From Kordia sp965283645 (GTDB taxonomy: Bacteria > Bacteroidota > Bacteroidia > Flavobacteriales > Flavobacteriaceae), in assembly GCF_965283645.1 (NCBI RefSeq), contig NZ_CBDIPG010000001.1, positions 434,001 to 498,000 of the forward strand: a stretch of 64,000 nt of DNA. The letters run 5' to 3'. Shown here piece after piece: positions 35,205 to 43,522 of this stretch (position 1 is the first letter of the stretch; each line of letters starts with the position of its first letter). Under the pieces are notes generated by a model. The model searched no databases. It worked only from the letters and a program-made list of their open reading frames with translations, and was not told the DNA's origin. The position numbers and the translations under genes were made by a program.

Positions 35205-35240
35205 ATGGTCGAACCTGAAAAGCCACAATAGAGTAAGGAC
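35205..35240 (+). promoter_or_regulatory. Conserved 5' leader motif of peptide B
   Basis: ATGGTCG, one variable base, CCTGAAAAGCCA, one variable base, AATAGAGTAAGGA. The same string, with the same distance to the ATG (about 20 bp), precedes peptide C at 35632. Confidence 0.6.
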
Positions 35241-35259
35241 AATTTTAAAATTTTATATT

Positions 35260-35472
35260 ATGAAAAAAAGCATTTTAAATATTAAAGGAGCTACAGCAAT
35301 TTCTAAACAAGATCAACGTCAAGTTAATGGTGGCGCTGGTTGGAATTTTGGTGGAAAAGATTTATCAAAATGTGGATGTGATTGTGCAGGACGTGTAACT
35401 GGACCATTTTACTGTCTATCTGAAATAGCATGTTTACAAGTTTATACGTGCGACGATGCTCAAACTTCTTAA
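35260..35472 (+). CDS. GG-leader cysteine-rich peptide precursor B
   Basis: 70 residues. The leader MKKSILNIKGATAISKQDQ ends NGG. The core has extra residues (AGWNFGGKDLSK) before CGCDCAGRVTGPFYC and the same six-Cys spacing. The tail is DDAQTS. It is followed by its own terminator and preceded by the conserved 5' motif, so each copy is a separate transcription unit. Confidence 0.75.
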   Translation: MKKSILNIKGATAISKQDQRQVNGGAGWNFGGKDLSKCGCDCAGRVTGPFYCLSEIACLQVYTCDDAQTS

Positions 35473-35493
35473 TATGTTTTGTGAATAATTCTA

Positions 35494-35537
35494 AAAAGGC
35501 TTCTAATATCTCCAAATATTCAGGAGCCTTTTGTTTT
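35494..35537 (+). terminator. Terminator of peptide B
   Basis: AAAAGGCTTCT / AGGAGCCTTTT stem with an inner AATAT/ATATT stem, followed by GTTTTT. Confidence 0.75.
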
Positions 35538-35631
35538 TAAGGTTTTCCAAAGAAAAATAATCTGTTCAATTTATAAATTGGATTGCATACTTCTTTTCTT
35601 TCATTGCGTGTATGATTAAATTTATATAAAA

Positions 35632-35667
35632 ATGGTCGTACCTGAAAAGCCAAAATAGAGTAAGGAT
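35632..35667 (+). promoter_or_regulatory. Conserved 5' leader motif of peptide C
   Basis: ATGGTCG, variable base, CCTGAAAAGCCA, variable base, AATAGAGTAAGGA, then an AT-rich stretch to the ATG. It is a near-perfect copy of the motif at 35205, in DNA that is otherwise diverged. Confidence 0.6.
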
Positions 35668-35686
35668 TATCTTAAAATTATATATC

Positions 35687-35869
35687 ATGAAAAACAACAT
35701 TTTAAACATTAAAGGAGTTTCAGTTATTTCAAAAAACGAGCAAAGTCAAATTAACGGAGGTGCTGGTGGATACGACTTATCTAAATGCGGATGCGATTGT
35801 GCAGGACGTGTTACAGGACCAAAATATTGTTCTTGGTTTATGGCTTGTCCACAAGTATATACTTGCTAA
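35687..35869 (+). CDS. GG-leader cysteine-rich peptide precursor C
   Basis: 60 residues. The leader MKNNILNIKGVSVISKNEQ ends NGG. The core begins AGGYDLSK and continues CGCDCAGRVTGPKYC with the same six-Cys spacing. It ends directly at the last Cys, lacking the polar tail of copies A and B. The block CGCDCAGRVTGP is unchanged in all three while flanking residues vary, which suggests selection on the core. Confidence 0.75.
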   Translation: MKNNILNIKGVSVISKNEQSQINGGAGGYDLSKCGCDCAGRVTGPKYCSWFMACPQVYTC

Positions 35870-35879
35870 TATAAATAAA

Positions 35880-35909
35880 AAGGCTTCAAGGAAAATTCCT
35901 TGAAGCCTT
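35880..35909. terminator. Terminator between convergent peptide genes
   Basis: 14-bp perfect inverted repeat AAGGCTTCAAGGAA / TTCCTTGAAGCCTT. A-rich DNA before it gives a T-run on the minus strand, so it probably terminates the minus-strand peptide gene at 35969 as well as copy C. Confidence 0.75.
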
Positions 35910-35968
35910 CGCCTTTTCTATGCTAATAAAGTACGTTACAATGTATACAATTATACTGTTGTCGTTGC

Positions 35969-36163
35969 CTAATTGGCCGCGTTTGCTTCACAATTAATTG
36001 CATTTGTATACGTTTGTGTTTGATTCCCGCTAGGTGTTCTCGATTTAAATTCTACACATTCAAGAGATGAAAAAGGAATGTCGTCTCCTCCTAAAATTTG
36101 AAATGAATTTATTTTTGCGATTTGTATTTTTTTGAGAGATAGAAGTTTTTGTTGCGTTTTCAT
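35969..36163 (-). CDS. GG-leader peptide precursor, TIGR04149-like
   Basis: 64 residues. The leader LLSLKKIQIAKINSFQILGG fits the Bacteroidota natural-product-precursor leader with a Lys-rich helix and Gly-Gly. The core has only two Cys and is rich in Thr, Asn and Ser (SRTPSGNQTQTYTNAINC). It faces the opposite way from the three CGCDC peptides and is not related to them in the core. Confidence 0.65.
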   Translation of the reverse strand: MKTQQKLLSLKKIQIAKINSFQILGGDDIPFSSLECVEFKSRTPSGNQTQTYTNAINCEANAAN

Positions 36164-36255
36164 GACGAGTAATTTTTTAAGTTTGAAACAATATACACAA
36201 CTACTGTATATATAAAGGTGAAAAGTATTGCCGTTTTATAAATTGAACAACCTTT

Positions 36256-37917
36256 TTATCGAATCTTTTTCAAGTAAGTAGAAGGGTTTTCGCCTGTTTT
36301 GGCTTTAAAAGCTCGTGAAAATGATCCGTGACTCTTAAAACCAACTTCTTTTGCGATTGCCTTAATAGTATACAATCTGAACTTCTTATCATTTTCCAAG
36401 CGTTGTAATGTGTAATCAATACGTAATGTATTCAAATATTCTGTAAACGTCATCTTTTTATACGTGTTCAAAATGTTGGATAAGTAGGTTGTATTGGTCT
36501 CTATTTTTTTAGCTGTTGCGTATAAATTATATTTTGGATTCAAGTAAAATTCTTGTGCTTCTAAGTTTTTTAATTTTTGCAGAATTTCATCAACTGTTTT
36601 ATCACTTTTAATAGCATTTTGCGGTTCTCTTTTACTAGGTTTTTGTTGAACAACTTCTTTAACAACTTTTCTTTTTCGTAATTGTTTAACTAATAAAAAG
36701 CCAAATGTGACAATAACTAAAATTGCAATACTTAAAAACGTATAAAACTTCTTTTCATCTTTTTGATGTTGTGCTTCAAACTGGTTTTTTATTTTTTCAA
36801 TTTCATATTGTGTTGCTGTTTGAATGATGGTTTTTTCACCATTTGTATCATGTATACTATCATACAGCGTTTTCGATTTCTGTCGATACTCTGATTCTTT
36901 CTGAAATTGCTCAGTATTTTTATACAAATCAGCTTTAAGCACTAGTGTTGCGTGATAATCATCTAACAAAACTTGTTGATTTGCATAACGTATTTCTAAA
37001 GTATCTAAAAGTGTAGTTGCTTCGGTATAGTCTTCTTGTTGTACATAATTATCTGCCAATAAAAACAACATTTTAGAGCGTTGTTTTTCATTTTTCAACG
37101 TTTCAAATAATGATTGCCCTTTTTGTAAATTATCATACGCTTCCGCAAAACGTTTTTGTGCTGTTTGTGTTTTTCCTTTAAGTTGATATAAATACGCCTT
37201 TCCTTCTATATCTTTATAAAAATCAGCAGCGATAAAAGCTTTATCAATATATAGCATTGCTGAATCGTGCTTTTGTTCCTCATAATACGTTTTTGCCAAA
37301 AACATGTGGTAATTGATGTAATTCTCAACATAATTTGCTGGATTTTTTTCAATCAAATGTTTCTTCTCTACAAATGCAATTGCCGTTTTAAAATTTTGTT
37401 TGGCATCATCATATTTTTTCAATTCCAAACTTAAAATCCCCATATTACCATTAATATCAAGTAATTGATGAACATCATTATTGCGTTGGGCAATTTTATA
37501 AGTATCAAGCAACAAATCGGCGGCTTTATATTTATTTCCAAGTTCAATTTCGGTAGTGGCAATTGCTATTTTTGTTTGAATATATCGTGCGCTATCACCG
37601 TCGTCAGAAATATGCTGCAAAGCTCTTTCGAATTCGGTCATTGCATCCTTGTAAATTCCCCTACTCTTATAGAAAGAACCCAAATAAAAATGCGAGCGAT
37701 ACATGTGAACAGAATCCTTAAACGTTCTTGCTTTATGATAGTATTCCATGCGGAGTTTCATCATAGAATCTGTTTCAATTCCTTGATGTTGTAAAATAGC
37801 TTGTTCTGCTTGCGTTAAAATTTGTGTAATGTCTTTATTGGTAAAGCTTTGCTCTTGGTTTTTAGAACAGGATAAAAGACATACACATAACAAACTTAGG
37901 CATATATAACGATTCAT
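36256..37917 (-). CDS. Membrane-anchored TPR / AraC-type transcription regulator
   Basis: 553 residues. An N-terminal signal with a possible lipobox (LLSC, Cys17) is followed by five to seven TPR repeats (about 60-360). One membrane helix follows (about 388-408, FYTFLSIAILVIVTFGFLL). A cytoplasmic AraC HTH domain closes the protein (KMTFTEYLNTLRIDYTLQRL, then IKAIAKEVGFKSHGSFSRAFKAKTGENP). TPR-TM-AraC proteins are common one-component membrane sensors in Flavobacteriia. It is the gene nearest the peptide cluster with regulatory capacity, 92 bp from the minus-strand peptide, so control of that peptide is possible but unproven. Confidence 0.85.
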   Translation of the reverse strand: MNRYICLSLLCVCLLSCSKNQEQSFTNKDITQILTQAEQAILQHQGIETDSMMKLRMEYYHKARTFKDSVHMYRSHFYLGSFYKSRGIYKDAMTEFERALQHISDDGDSARYIQTKIAIATTEIELGNKYKAADLLLDTYKIAQRNNDVHQLLDINGNMGILSLELKKYDDAKQNFKTAIAFVEKKHLIEKNPANYVENYINYHMFLAKTYYEEQKHDSAMLYIDKAFIAADFYKDIEGKAYLYQLKGKTQTAQKRFAEAYDNLQKGQSLFETLKNEKQRSKMLFLLADNYVQQEDYTEATTLLDTLEIRYANQQVLLDDYHATLVLKADLYKNTEQFQKESEYRQKSKTLYDSIHDTNGEKTIIQTATQYEIEKIKNQFEAQHQKDEKKFYTFLSIAILVIVTFGFLLVKQLRKRKVVKEVVQQKPSKREPQNAIKSDKTVDEILQKLKNLEAQEFYLNPKYNLYATAKKIETNTTYLSNILNTYKKMTFTEYLNTLRIDYTLQRLENDKKFRLYTIKAIAKEVGFKSHGSFSRAFKAKTGENPSTYLKKIR

Positions 37918-38103
37918 ATTGAATATTTAGATCGATAAATTCAATATACTTTTTTTATGACGATTTTGCGAATATCAATCATAAAAATGTTTAATAATTT
38001 GAAAGTTATTGATTTACAAAGCTTTTAACATCATTTTAAGAATCAAAACGCCTTCAAAAAAGTATTTTTACAGCTATAAAACTATTCCAAAAAAAATTAA
38101 AAT

Positions 38104-40725
38104 ATGATATTTAAATCTCAATCAAAAAAAAACGTATTTGTAATGCTCGTTTTGTTGATTGCATTTTTAGTAGCTCCTGAAGCAAATGCTCAACGAAAAA
38201 AGCGTAACAAAAAAAAGAAAGGTGATACAGAACAAGTTACACCACCAAAAAAGAAATCTACTACAAAAACCATTGCTGATCTTACTAAAAAAAGTAAAAA
38301 GATAGATGGTTTATTTACAATGTATCAAGACACCATTACTGGAAGTATGCACATGGTTGTTTCAAAAGAACAACTAGAAAAGAACTTTATCTATTTCAGT
38401 CAAATCAATAATGGAGTTGCTGATATTCGTGCATTTAAAGGTGCGTATAGAGGTTCAAAAGTTTTTACGATTAGAAAATATTTTAACAAAATTGAATTTG
38501 TAACCAAGAATACACAGTTTTATTTTGACCCAAATAGTGCATTATCTAAAGCCGCAGATGCTAATATTAGTGAAGGTGTTATGGCAAGCTTAAAAGTAGA
38601 AGCTACTGATACAGAAAAAGGATTATACCTTATCAAAGCAGATGATTTATTCTTAAAAGAAACATTCTCGCAGGTAAAACCACCTCGTTTTCCTGGAAAC
38701 AGTCCATTCTCATTTTCTTTGGGAAGTCTTAATAAAGGAAAATCTAAAATCAACGCAATTAAAAATTATCCAGAAAATACAGATTTAGTAATTGAATATG
38801 TATATTCAAAACCTTCTGTATTAAATGGCGGTTCACAATCGGTTACTGATGGACGAAACGTAACAATCAAAGTAAATCACAGTTTAATTGAGATTCCAGA
38901 AAATACATACCTACCAAGATATGATGATCCAAGAGTTGGATTTTTCACAACGCAGGTAACCGACATGACATCTGCTAGTGCTGCACCATACAAAGATTTA
39001 ATTCACAGATGGCATTTAGAGAAAAAAGACCCAAATGCGGCTATTTCAGAACCAGTAGAACCAATTACTTGGTGGATTGAAAACACAACGCCTATTAACT
39101 ATAGAGAAACAATTAAAGAAGCCGTTTTACGTTGGAATATTGCTTTTGAAAAAGCAGGATTCAAAAACGCAATGGTAGTAAAAGTACAACCAGATGATGC
39201 TGATTGGGACGCGGGAGACATTCGTAAAAATGTATTGCGTTGGACATCTTCTCCAAATCCTCCATTTGGTGGTTATGGACCAAGTTTTGTAAACCCATTA
39301 ACAGGTCAAATATTAGGTGCTGATGTAATGTTAGAATATGTACATCAAACTAACAGAGTACGTTATGATAGATTATTTGAAGCTATGGATGCATATTCTT
39401 TTGATAATTTAGAAGATGCAAACAAAGATTTACAACAATTTCATAAAACAGAAAACTACTGTTCTTTAGGACATTTAATGCACGAAAATAGCGCGTTTGG
39501 TCATACAGCATTAACAATTATAAATGCTTCTGATGAAGAAAAAGAAGTATTGCGTAATGAAGGATTAACTCACTTAATTATGCATGAAGTTGGACATACG
39601 TTGGGATTAAACCACAACATGAAATCGAGTCAATTACATACACCAGCGCAATTGGCAGATAAAAATTACATTCAAGGAAAAGCATTGACAGGTTCTGTAA
39701 TGGATTACGAAGCAATTAATGTTACAAATGATAGAACACAACAAGGTCATTACTTTACAACAACATTAGGTCCTTACGATCTTTGGGCAATTGAGTTTGG
39801 ATACAAGCCAGTTACGAGTTATGGAGAGTTGGATGATATCTTAAAAAGATCAACAGAACCAGCATTAATCTTTGGAAATGATGCTGATGATATGAGAAGT
39901 CCAGGAAAAGCAATTGATCCAAGAGTGATGGTTGGCGATTTGTCAAATGATCAAATTACGTATTCTATCAACAGAATTAACTTGGTGAACGACATGCTAA
40001 AAGGACTGCGTGCAAAATACAACGATTATGGAAAATCGTATCAAGAAATGGTAACTGCGTATGCGATTCTTCAAGGACAAAAATCGAGTGCCGTAAATGT
40101 AATATCACGTTTTATTGGTGGTGTATATGTTGATAGAGCTATGCAAGGACAAGCTGGCGGAACACAACCGTACACGCCTGTAAGTTATGCAGATCAAAAA
40201 AGAGCAATGAAAGCTTTAAAAGATTACTTATTTGCGCCAAATGCAAATGATGCACCTGCTGATTTGTACACACACTTAGCAAGACAACGTAGAGGATTTA
40301 ATTTAGGAAGAGGTACAGAAGATCCAAAACTTCACAATTTGGCGTTACGTAGACAAATGGGCGTTTTATATCATGTATTACACCCAAATACGTTGCAACG
40401 TATTGTAGATTCTGAATTGTATGGTAATAAATACAAGTTATCTGAATACATGAGCGACTTGAACAAAGCTATTTTTATAGCAGACATCAACACGAAAGTA
40501 AATACATTTAGACAAAATTTACAGATTGAATATACAAACATGTTGATTGAAATGTTAACGGGGAAATCAAATGGACGTTTCAACAATGTTGCAAAATCTA
40601 TGGCGGTTTACAACCTAAAAACAATCAGAAAATATGCGGCAAACGGTTTAGGTGATTTGGCTACAAAAGCACACAAAACACACTTAAAAACGTTAATTGA
40701 CAATGCAATGAAAGAGATTAAATAG
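38104..40725 (+). CDS. Large zinc metalloprotease (DUF5117/DUF5118 family)
   Basis: 873 residues with an N-terminal signal (FVMLVLLIAFLVAPEANAQ) and a Lys-rich linker. The catalytic motif HEVGHTLGLNH has zinc ligands H494, H498 and H504 and catalytic E495. The Met-turn is GSVMDYEA (Met533). The family usually has DUF5118, DUF5117 and a metzincin catalytic domain in order, and its length fits. It probably acts in the periplasm or at the surface in protein or peptide turnover. The terminator at 40786 closes the transcript. Confidence 0.93.
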   Translation: MIFKSQSKKNVFVMLVLLIAFLVAPEANAQRKKRNKKKKGDTEQVTPPKKKSTTKTIADLTKKSKKIDGLFTMYQDTITGSMHMVVSKEQLEKNFIYFSQINNGVADIRAFKGAYRGSKVFTIRKYFNKIEFVTKNTQFYFDPNSALSKAADANISEGVMASLKVEATDTEKGLYLIKADDLFLKETFSQVKPPRFPGNSPFSFSLGSLNKGKSKINAIKNYPENTDLVIEYVYSKPSVLNGGSQSVTDGRNVTIKVNHSLIEIPENTYLPRYDDPRVGFFTTQVTDMTSASAAPYKDLIHRWHLEKKDPNAAISEPVEPITWWIENTTPINYRETIKEAVLRWNIAFEKAGFKNAMVVKVQPDDADWDAGDIRKNVLRWTSSPNPPFGGYGPSFVNPLTGQILGADVMLEYVHQTNRVRYDRLFEAMDAYSFDNLEDANKDLQQFHKTENYCSLGHLMHENSAFGHTALTIINASDEEKEVLRNEGLTHLIMHEVGHTLGLNHNMKSSQLHTPAQLADKNYIQGKALTGSVMDYEAINVTNDRTQQGHYFTTTLGPYDLWAIEFGYKPVTSYGELDDILKRSTEPALIFGNDADDMRSPGKAIDPRVMVGDLSNDQITYSINRINLVNDMLKGLRAKYNDYGKSYQEMVTAYAILQGQKSSAVNVISRFIGGVYVDRAMQGQAGGTQPYTPVSYADQKRAMKALKDYLFAPNANDAPADLYTHLARQRRGFNLGRGTEDPKLHNLALRRQMGVLYHVLHPNTLQRIVDSELYGNKYKLSEYMSDLNKAIFIADINTKVNTFRQNLQIEYTNMLIEMLTGKSNGRFNNVAKSMAVYNLKTIRKYAANGLGDLATKAHKTHLKTLIDNAMKEIK

Positions 40726-40785
40726 TTTTTTCGATTGTAGCTTTAAATGTTATCATCTTGAGCGTAATTGAAAAATCATACAAGC

Positions 40786-40824
40786 AAAAGCGGCATTTTT
40801 GTAGTGAAAATGTCGCTTTTTTTT
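40786..40824 (+). terminator. Terminator of the metalloprotease gene
   Basis: AAAAGCGGCATTTTT, loop GTAGT, GAAAATGTCGCTTTT and a T-run. The arms and loop are nearly the same as the hairpin at 42237, on the far side of the next gene. Confidence 0.85.
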
Positions 40825-40930
40825 GTAAATATAATATACCAACGTGTACATTTCGTAGACATTAACGTAATTGATACAATAAGAAAATTATTTTTTGTAA
40901 ATTTTGATACCCAAAAAGTTGATGTTACTT

Positions 40931-42235
40931 ATGCCAAACTATTTACAAAAAAAGGAAAATACAAAAGAAACAGTTGCAGCGAGTTCTCATGCTACTAAAA
41001 TTCAAGATAATACAACAGGTTTTAATTTTCAAGATAACAGACCTAATGCGTTAGTGCAGCTAAAGCTTCAAAAGCAACTAAATGGTTTCACAAGTCATCA
41101 TTTTCCATCTACCGTAATTCAAAGACAATGTGATAATCCAGATTGTAGTAATGATAAATGCACAGGAAACGAATGCAATGCTTCTAAAAAACCGATTCCT
41201 TTCGATCCAAGACAAACACACTTATCCAAACGTGCATTAAAGAAAAAAGGACCGCCTACTATGGTCGTTAGTGAAAAATTTGATGGAGAACACGGTGTAG
41301 ATTCACTAAATAATGGCAAACTCAACACTAAAAAATATCGAGAACCTCAAATACAGCATAAAAAAGGATATGGCGGAACGGGAATAGATGAAACGGTTAG
41401 TACTGCTACAACTAGAGATTATATCGATAGTCTTGATACAACAGAACGTGAATCTGCTACTAAAAAACTTTCTACTGCTCGTGTTGAGACATCTAAACTG
41501 ATGTGGCCAACTGGTGAACCAGACAGACCAATTTCAGCGCATCCTGGAGGACTCAGTAAATCTCAAACCGATATGCGTAAAGGATTAACAGGATTGCATG
41601 GAACTAAAGATGTAGCACGTGCAGAAACTGTAAATACAGAGTTAAATAACACAAATGTTTCTAAAAAAGAAGCACAAGAAAATGCCATAACTCGATCTGA
41701 GTTAGAAACAACGCAACATTTTATGAAACCGTATGGAGAAATGCAACAAGTAGACGTGTCTAAGGCTAAAGAAAGTGCATATCATCCTCAATTTGGGCAA
41801 ATTATCAACAAAGATACTGGTGAAAAAATGCAACCCAATTATAATTTAGCCATGTTATCAATGCAAAAAGAACGTGAAAGACTTAAAGTTAAAACTTCTC
41901 AAAAATTAATACATAGTGGTAAATCATCTTTGGTAGCACCTGAAATGCAAGAACATTTAAAAGGAAATTACACACCACAAAGAGGTCCAAATTATTCACT
42001 GGCAACACCATTAGACAAGGACAAAACATTAGATCAAATCGAATCATCAAATAAGAAACTTCCGGAATCAAGTCGTAGAAGAGGTGTTTCTCCACCAAGA
42101 GCAATTCCTACGATATATAAATCAAATGATAATCAATTAAGTGGTAAAAAGAGAAAAAGGCAAACATCTATATTTGATTATTTTCCTCCTAATAAAAAAA
42201 TAAAGTTAGAAGAACCAACTACTGATACTGACTAA
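40931..42235 (+). CDS. Putative host-directed effector with C-terminal PIP box and basic clusters
   Basis: About 434 residues from ATG 40931 (MPNYLQKKENTK); TTG 40904 and ATG 40922 are alternatives. No signal peptide. The N-terminus has FQDNRPNALVQLKLQKQL, the DNRP...Q..LQ motif common in large Bacteroidota proteins carrying DUF4157 or linked to contractile-injection systems. A short Cys-rich segment follows (QRQCDNPDCSNDKC). The middle is polar and of no known family. The C-terminus has KKRKR (406-410), QTSIFDYF (411-418), then PPNKKIKLE. QxxIxxYF is the canonical PCNA-interacting PIP consensus. It is flanked by basic clusters able to act as a bipartite nuclear localisation signal, and KRxxRQTS resembles p21. 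This points to a protein acting in a eukaryotic nucleus (inference). Confidence 0.65.
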   Translation: MPNYLQKKENTKETVAASSHATKIQDNTTGFNFQDNRPNALVQLKLQKQLNGFTSHHFPSTVIQRQCDNPDCSNDKCTGNECNASKKPIPFDPRQTHLSKRALKKKGPPTMVVSEKFDGEHGVDSLNNGKLNTKKYREPQIQHKKGYGGTGIDETVSTATTRDYIDSLDTTERESATKKLSTARVETSKLMWPTGEPDRPISAHPGGLSKSQTDMRKGLTGLHGTKDVARAETVNTELNNTNVSKKEAQENAITRSELETTQHFMKPYGEMQQVDVSKAKESAYHPQFGQIINKDTGEKMQPNYNLAMLSMQKERERLKVKTSQKLIHSGKSSLVAPEMQEHLKGNYTPQRGPNYSLATPLDKDKTLDQIESSNKKLPESSRRRGVSPPRAIPTIYKSNDNQLSGKKRKRQTSIFDYFPPNKKIKLEEPTTDTD

Positions 42236-42236
42236 A

Positions 42237-42280
42237 CATACAAAAGCGACATTTTCATAGTGAAAATGCCGCTTTGTATG
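42237..42280 (+). terminator. Long hairpin terminator, near-copy of the one at 40786
   Basis: CATACAAAAGCGACATTTTCA, loop TAG, then the complementary TGAAAATGCCGCTTTGTATG. The AGCGACATTTT...GAAAATG.CGCTTT block matches the terminator upstream of the gene. Confidence 0.8.
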
Positions 42281-42310
42281 TGTTCAAACTTACTATATTA
42301 AATTTTGCTG

Positions 42311-43261
42311 CTATCTATTTAAAAAAGAAACCACGTTCTCCTCTATTCTATTGAGAATATTGGAAACAGCTGCTTTTTCAAACGTTTCGCCTGTAATGTT
42401 TTCGTATAATTCTATATAGCGATCAGAAACGGAATTAATGTATGCATCACTCATAAACGGTACTTTCTGACCTTCCAATCCTTGAAAATCATTACTAATT
42501 AACCATTGACGCACAAATTCTTTCGATAATTGCTTTTGTGGAGCTTGCTTTGCTTGCAATGCTGAATACGTATCCGCATAGAAATAACGAGAAGAATCTG
42601 GTGTATGAATTTCATCAATCAATACAATTCTACCGTCTTTCGTTTTCCCGAATTCATATTTGGTATCAACCAAAATTAAACCGCGCTCTTTTGCAATTTT
42701 TGTTCCTTCTTCAAATAATAAATGTGTATATTTTTCCAATTGAATATAATCTTCTTCAGAAACAATTCCTTTGGCTAAAATGTCCTCTCTTGAAATATCT
42801 TCGTCATGTTCGCCCATTTCAGCTTTGGTTGCTGGTGTAATAATTGGCGACGGAAATTTATCGTTTTCAATCATTCCATCTAGCATTTCAACACCACAAA
42901 GCATACGTTTTCCAGCTTTGTATTCACGTGCCGCATGACCTGATAAATATCCTCTAATAACCATTTCTACTTTAAAAGGTTCGCACATATGACCAATAGC
43001 TACATTTGGATCTGGCGTTGCAATCAACCAATTTGGCACCAAATGTTCCGTAGCTTTCATCATTTTTGTAGCAATCTGATTTAAAATTTGTCCTTTAAAC
43101 GGAATTCCTTTGGGCATTACCACATCAAAAGCAGATAATCTGTCTGAAGCAATCATCACTAATAAATCATCATTGATAGTATATACTTCACGTACTTTTC
43201 CTGTATATTTTGCAGTCTGATTGGGAAAGTTAAAATTCGTTTCAGTAATCGTGTTACTCAT
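42311..43261 (-). CDS. purC: Phosphoribosylaminoimidazole-succinocarboxamide synthase PurC
   Basis: 316 residues, catalysing the ATP-dependent ligation of CAIR with aspartate in purine synthesis. Motifs are YTGKVREVYTINDDLLVMIASDRLSAFD, PNWLIATPDPNVAIGHMCEPFKVEMVIRGYLSGHAAREYK, LILVDTKYEFG and IDEIHTPDSSRYF. It is the longer eukaryote/Bacteroidota-type version, compared with about 240 residues in E. coli. Downstream it converges with the effector-like gene. The upstream gap 43262-43522 contains a dispersed repeat. Confidence 0.97.
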   Translation of the reverse strand: MSNTITETNFNFPNQTAKYTGKVREVYTINDDLLVMIASDRLSAFDVVMPKGIPFKGQILNQIATKMMKATEHLVPNWLIATPDPNVAIGHMCEPFKVEMVIRGYLSGHAAREYKAGKRMLCGVEMLDGMIENDKFPSPIITPATKAEMGEHDEDISREDILAKGIVSEEDYIQLEKYTHLLFEEGTKIAKERGLILVDTKYEFGKTKDGRIVLIDEIHTPDSSRYFYADTYSALQAKQAPQKQLSKEFVRQWLISNDFQGLEGQKVPFMSDAYINSVSDRYIELYENITGETFEKAAVSNILNRIEENVVSFLNR

Positions 43262-43433
43262 TGTTATAGTTGTTGTTGTGTGTTTATTTGGTGTAGGTTT
43301 TGGGTCGCTTCGCTTTTGGTTAATTTGTATTTGATTCGTCTTTTGTTGATTGTTGATTGTTGATTTGTTCTCTTTTCTACATTCTCTTAACTTCTAACTT
43401 CAATATTCTTTATTCAGTTTTCAGTTTTCAAAA

Positions 43434-43483
43434 CGTCTCTTCGAGTGATTTTCAATAGAAAATTGTATTGAATAGAGAAGTGC
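43434..43483 (+). repeat. Dispersed intergenic palindromic repeat, copy 3
   Basis: CTCTTCGAGTGATTTTCAAT, AGAAAATTGTATTG and an AATAGAGAAGTGC end, matching copy 1 with a small insertion. The rest of the 262-bp gap is simple GATTGTTGATTG-type sequence and no gene. Confidence 0.6.
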
Positions 43484-43522
43484 TTTTTCATTTAAAATTT
43501 CACATTCAACATTTAGCATTTC

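Noticed and set aside
34898..35869. CRISPR-like array in the tandem peptide region
   Set aside because: The repetition is in protein-coding sequence with conserved reading frames, and there are no short regular spacers.
40768..40998. 76-codon frame overlapping the start of the effector-like gene
   Set aside because: It runs through a terminator hairpin and into a better supported frame.
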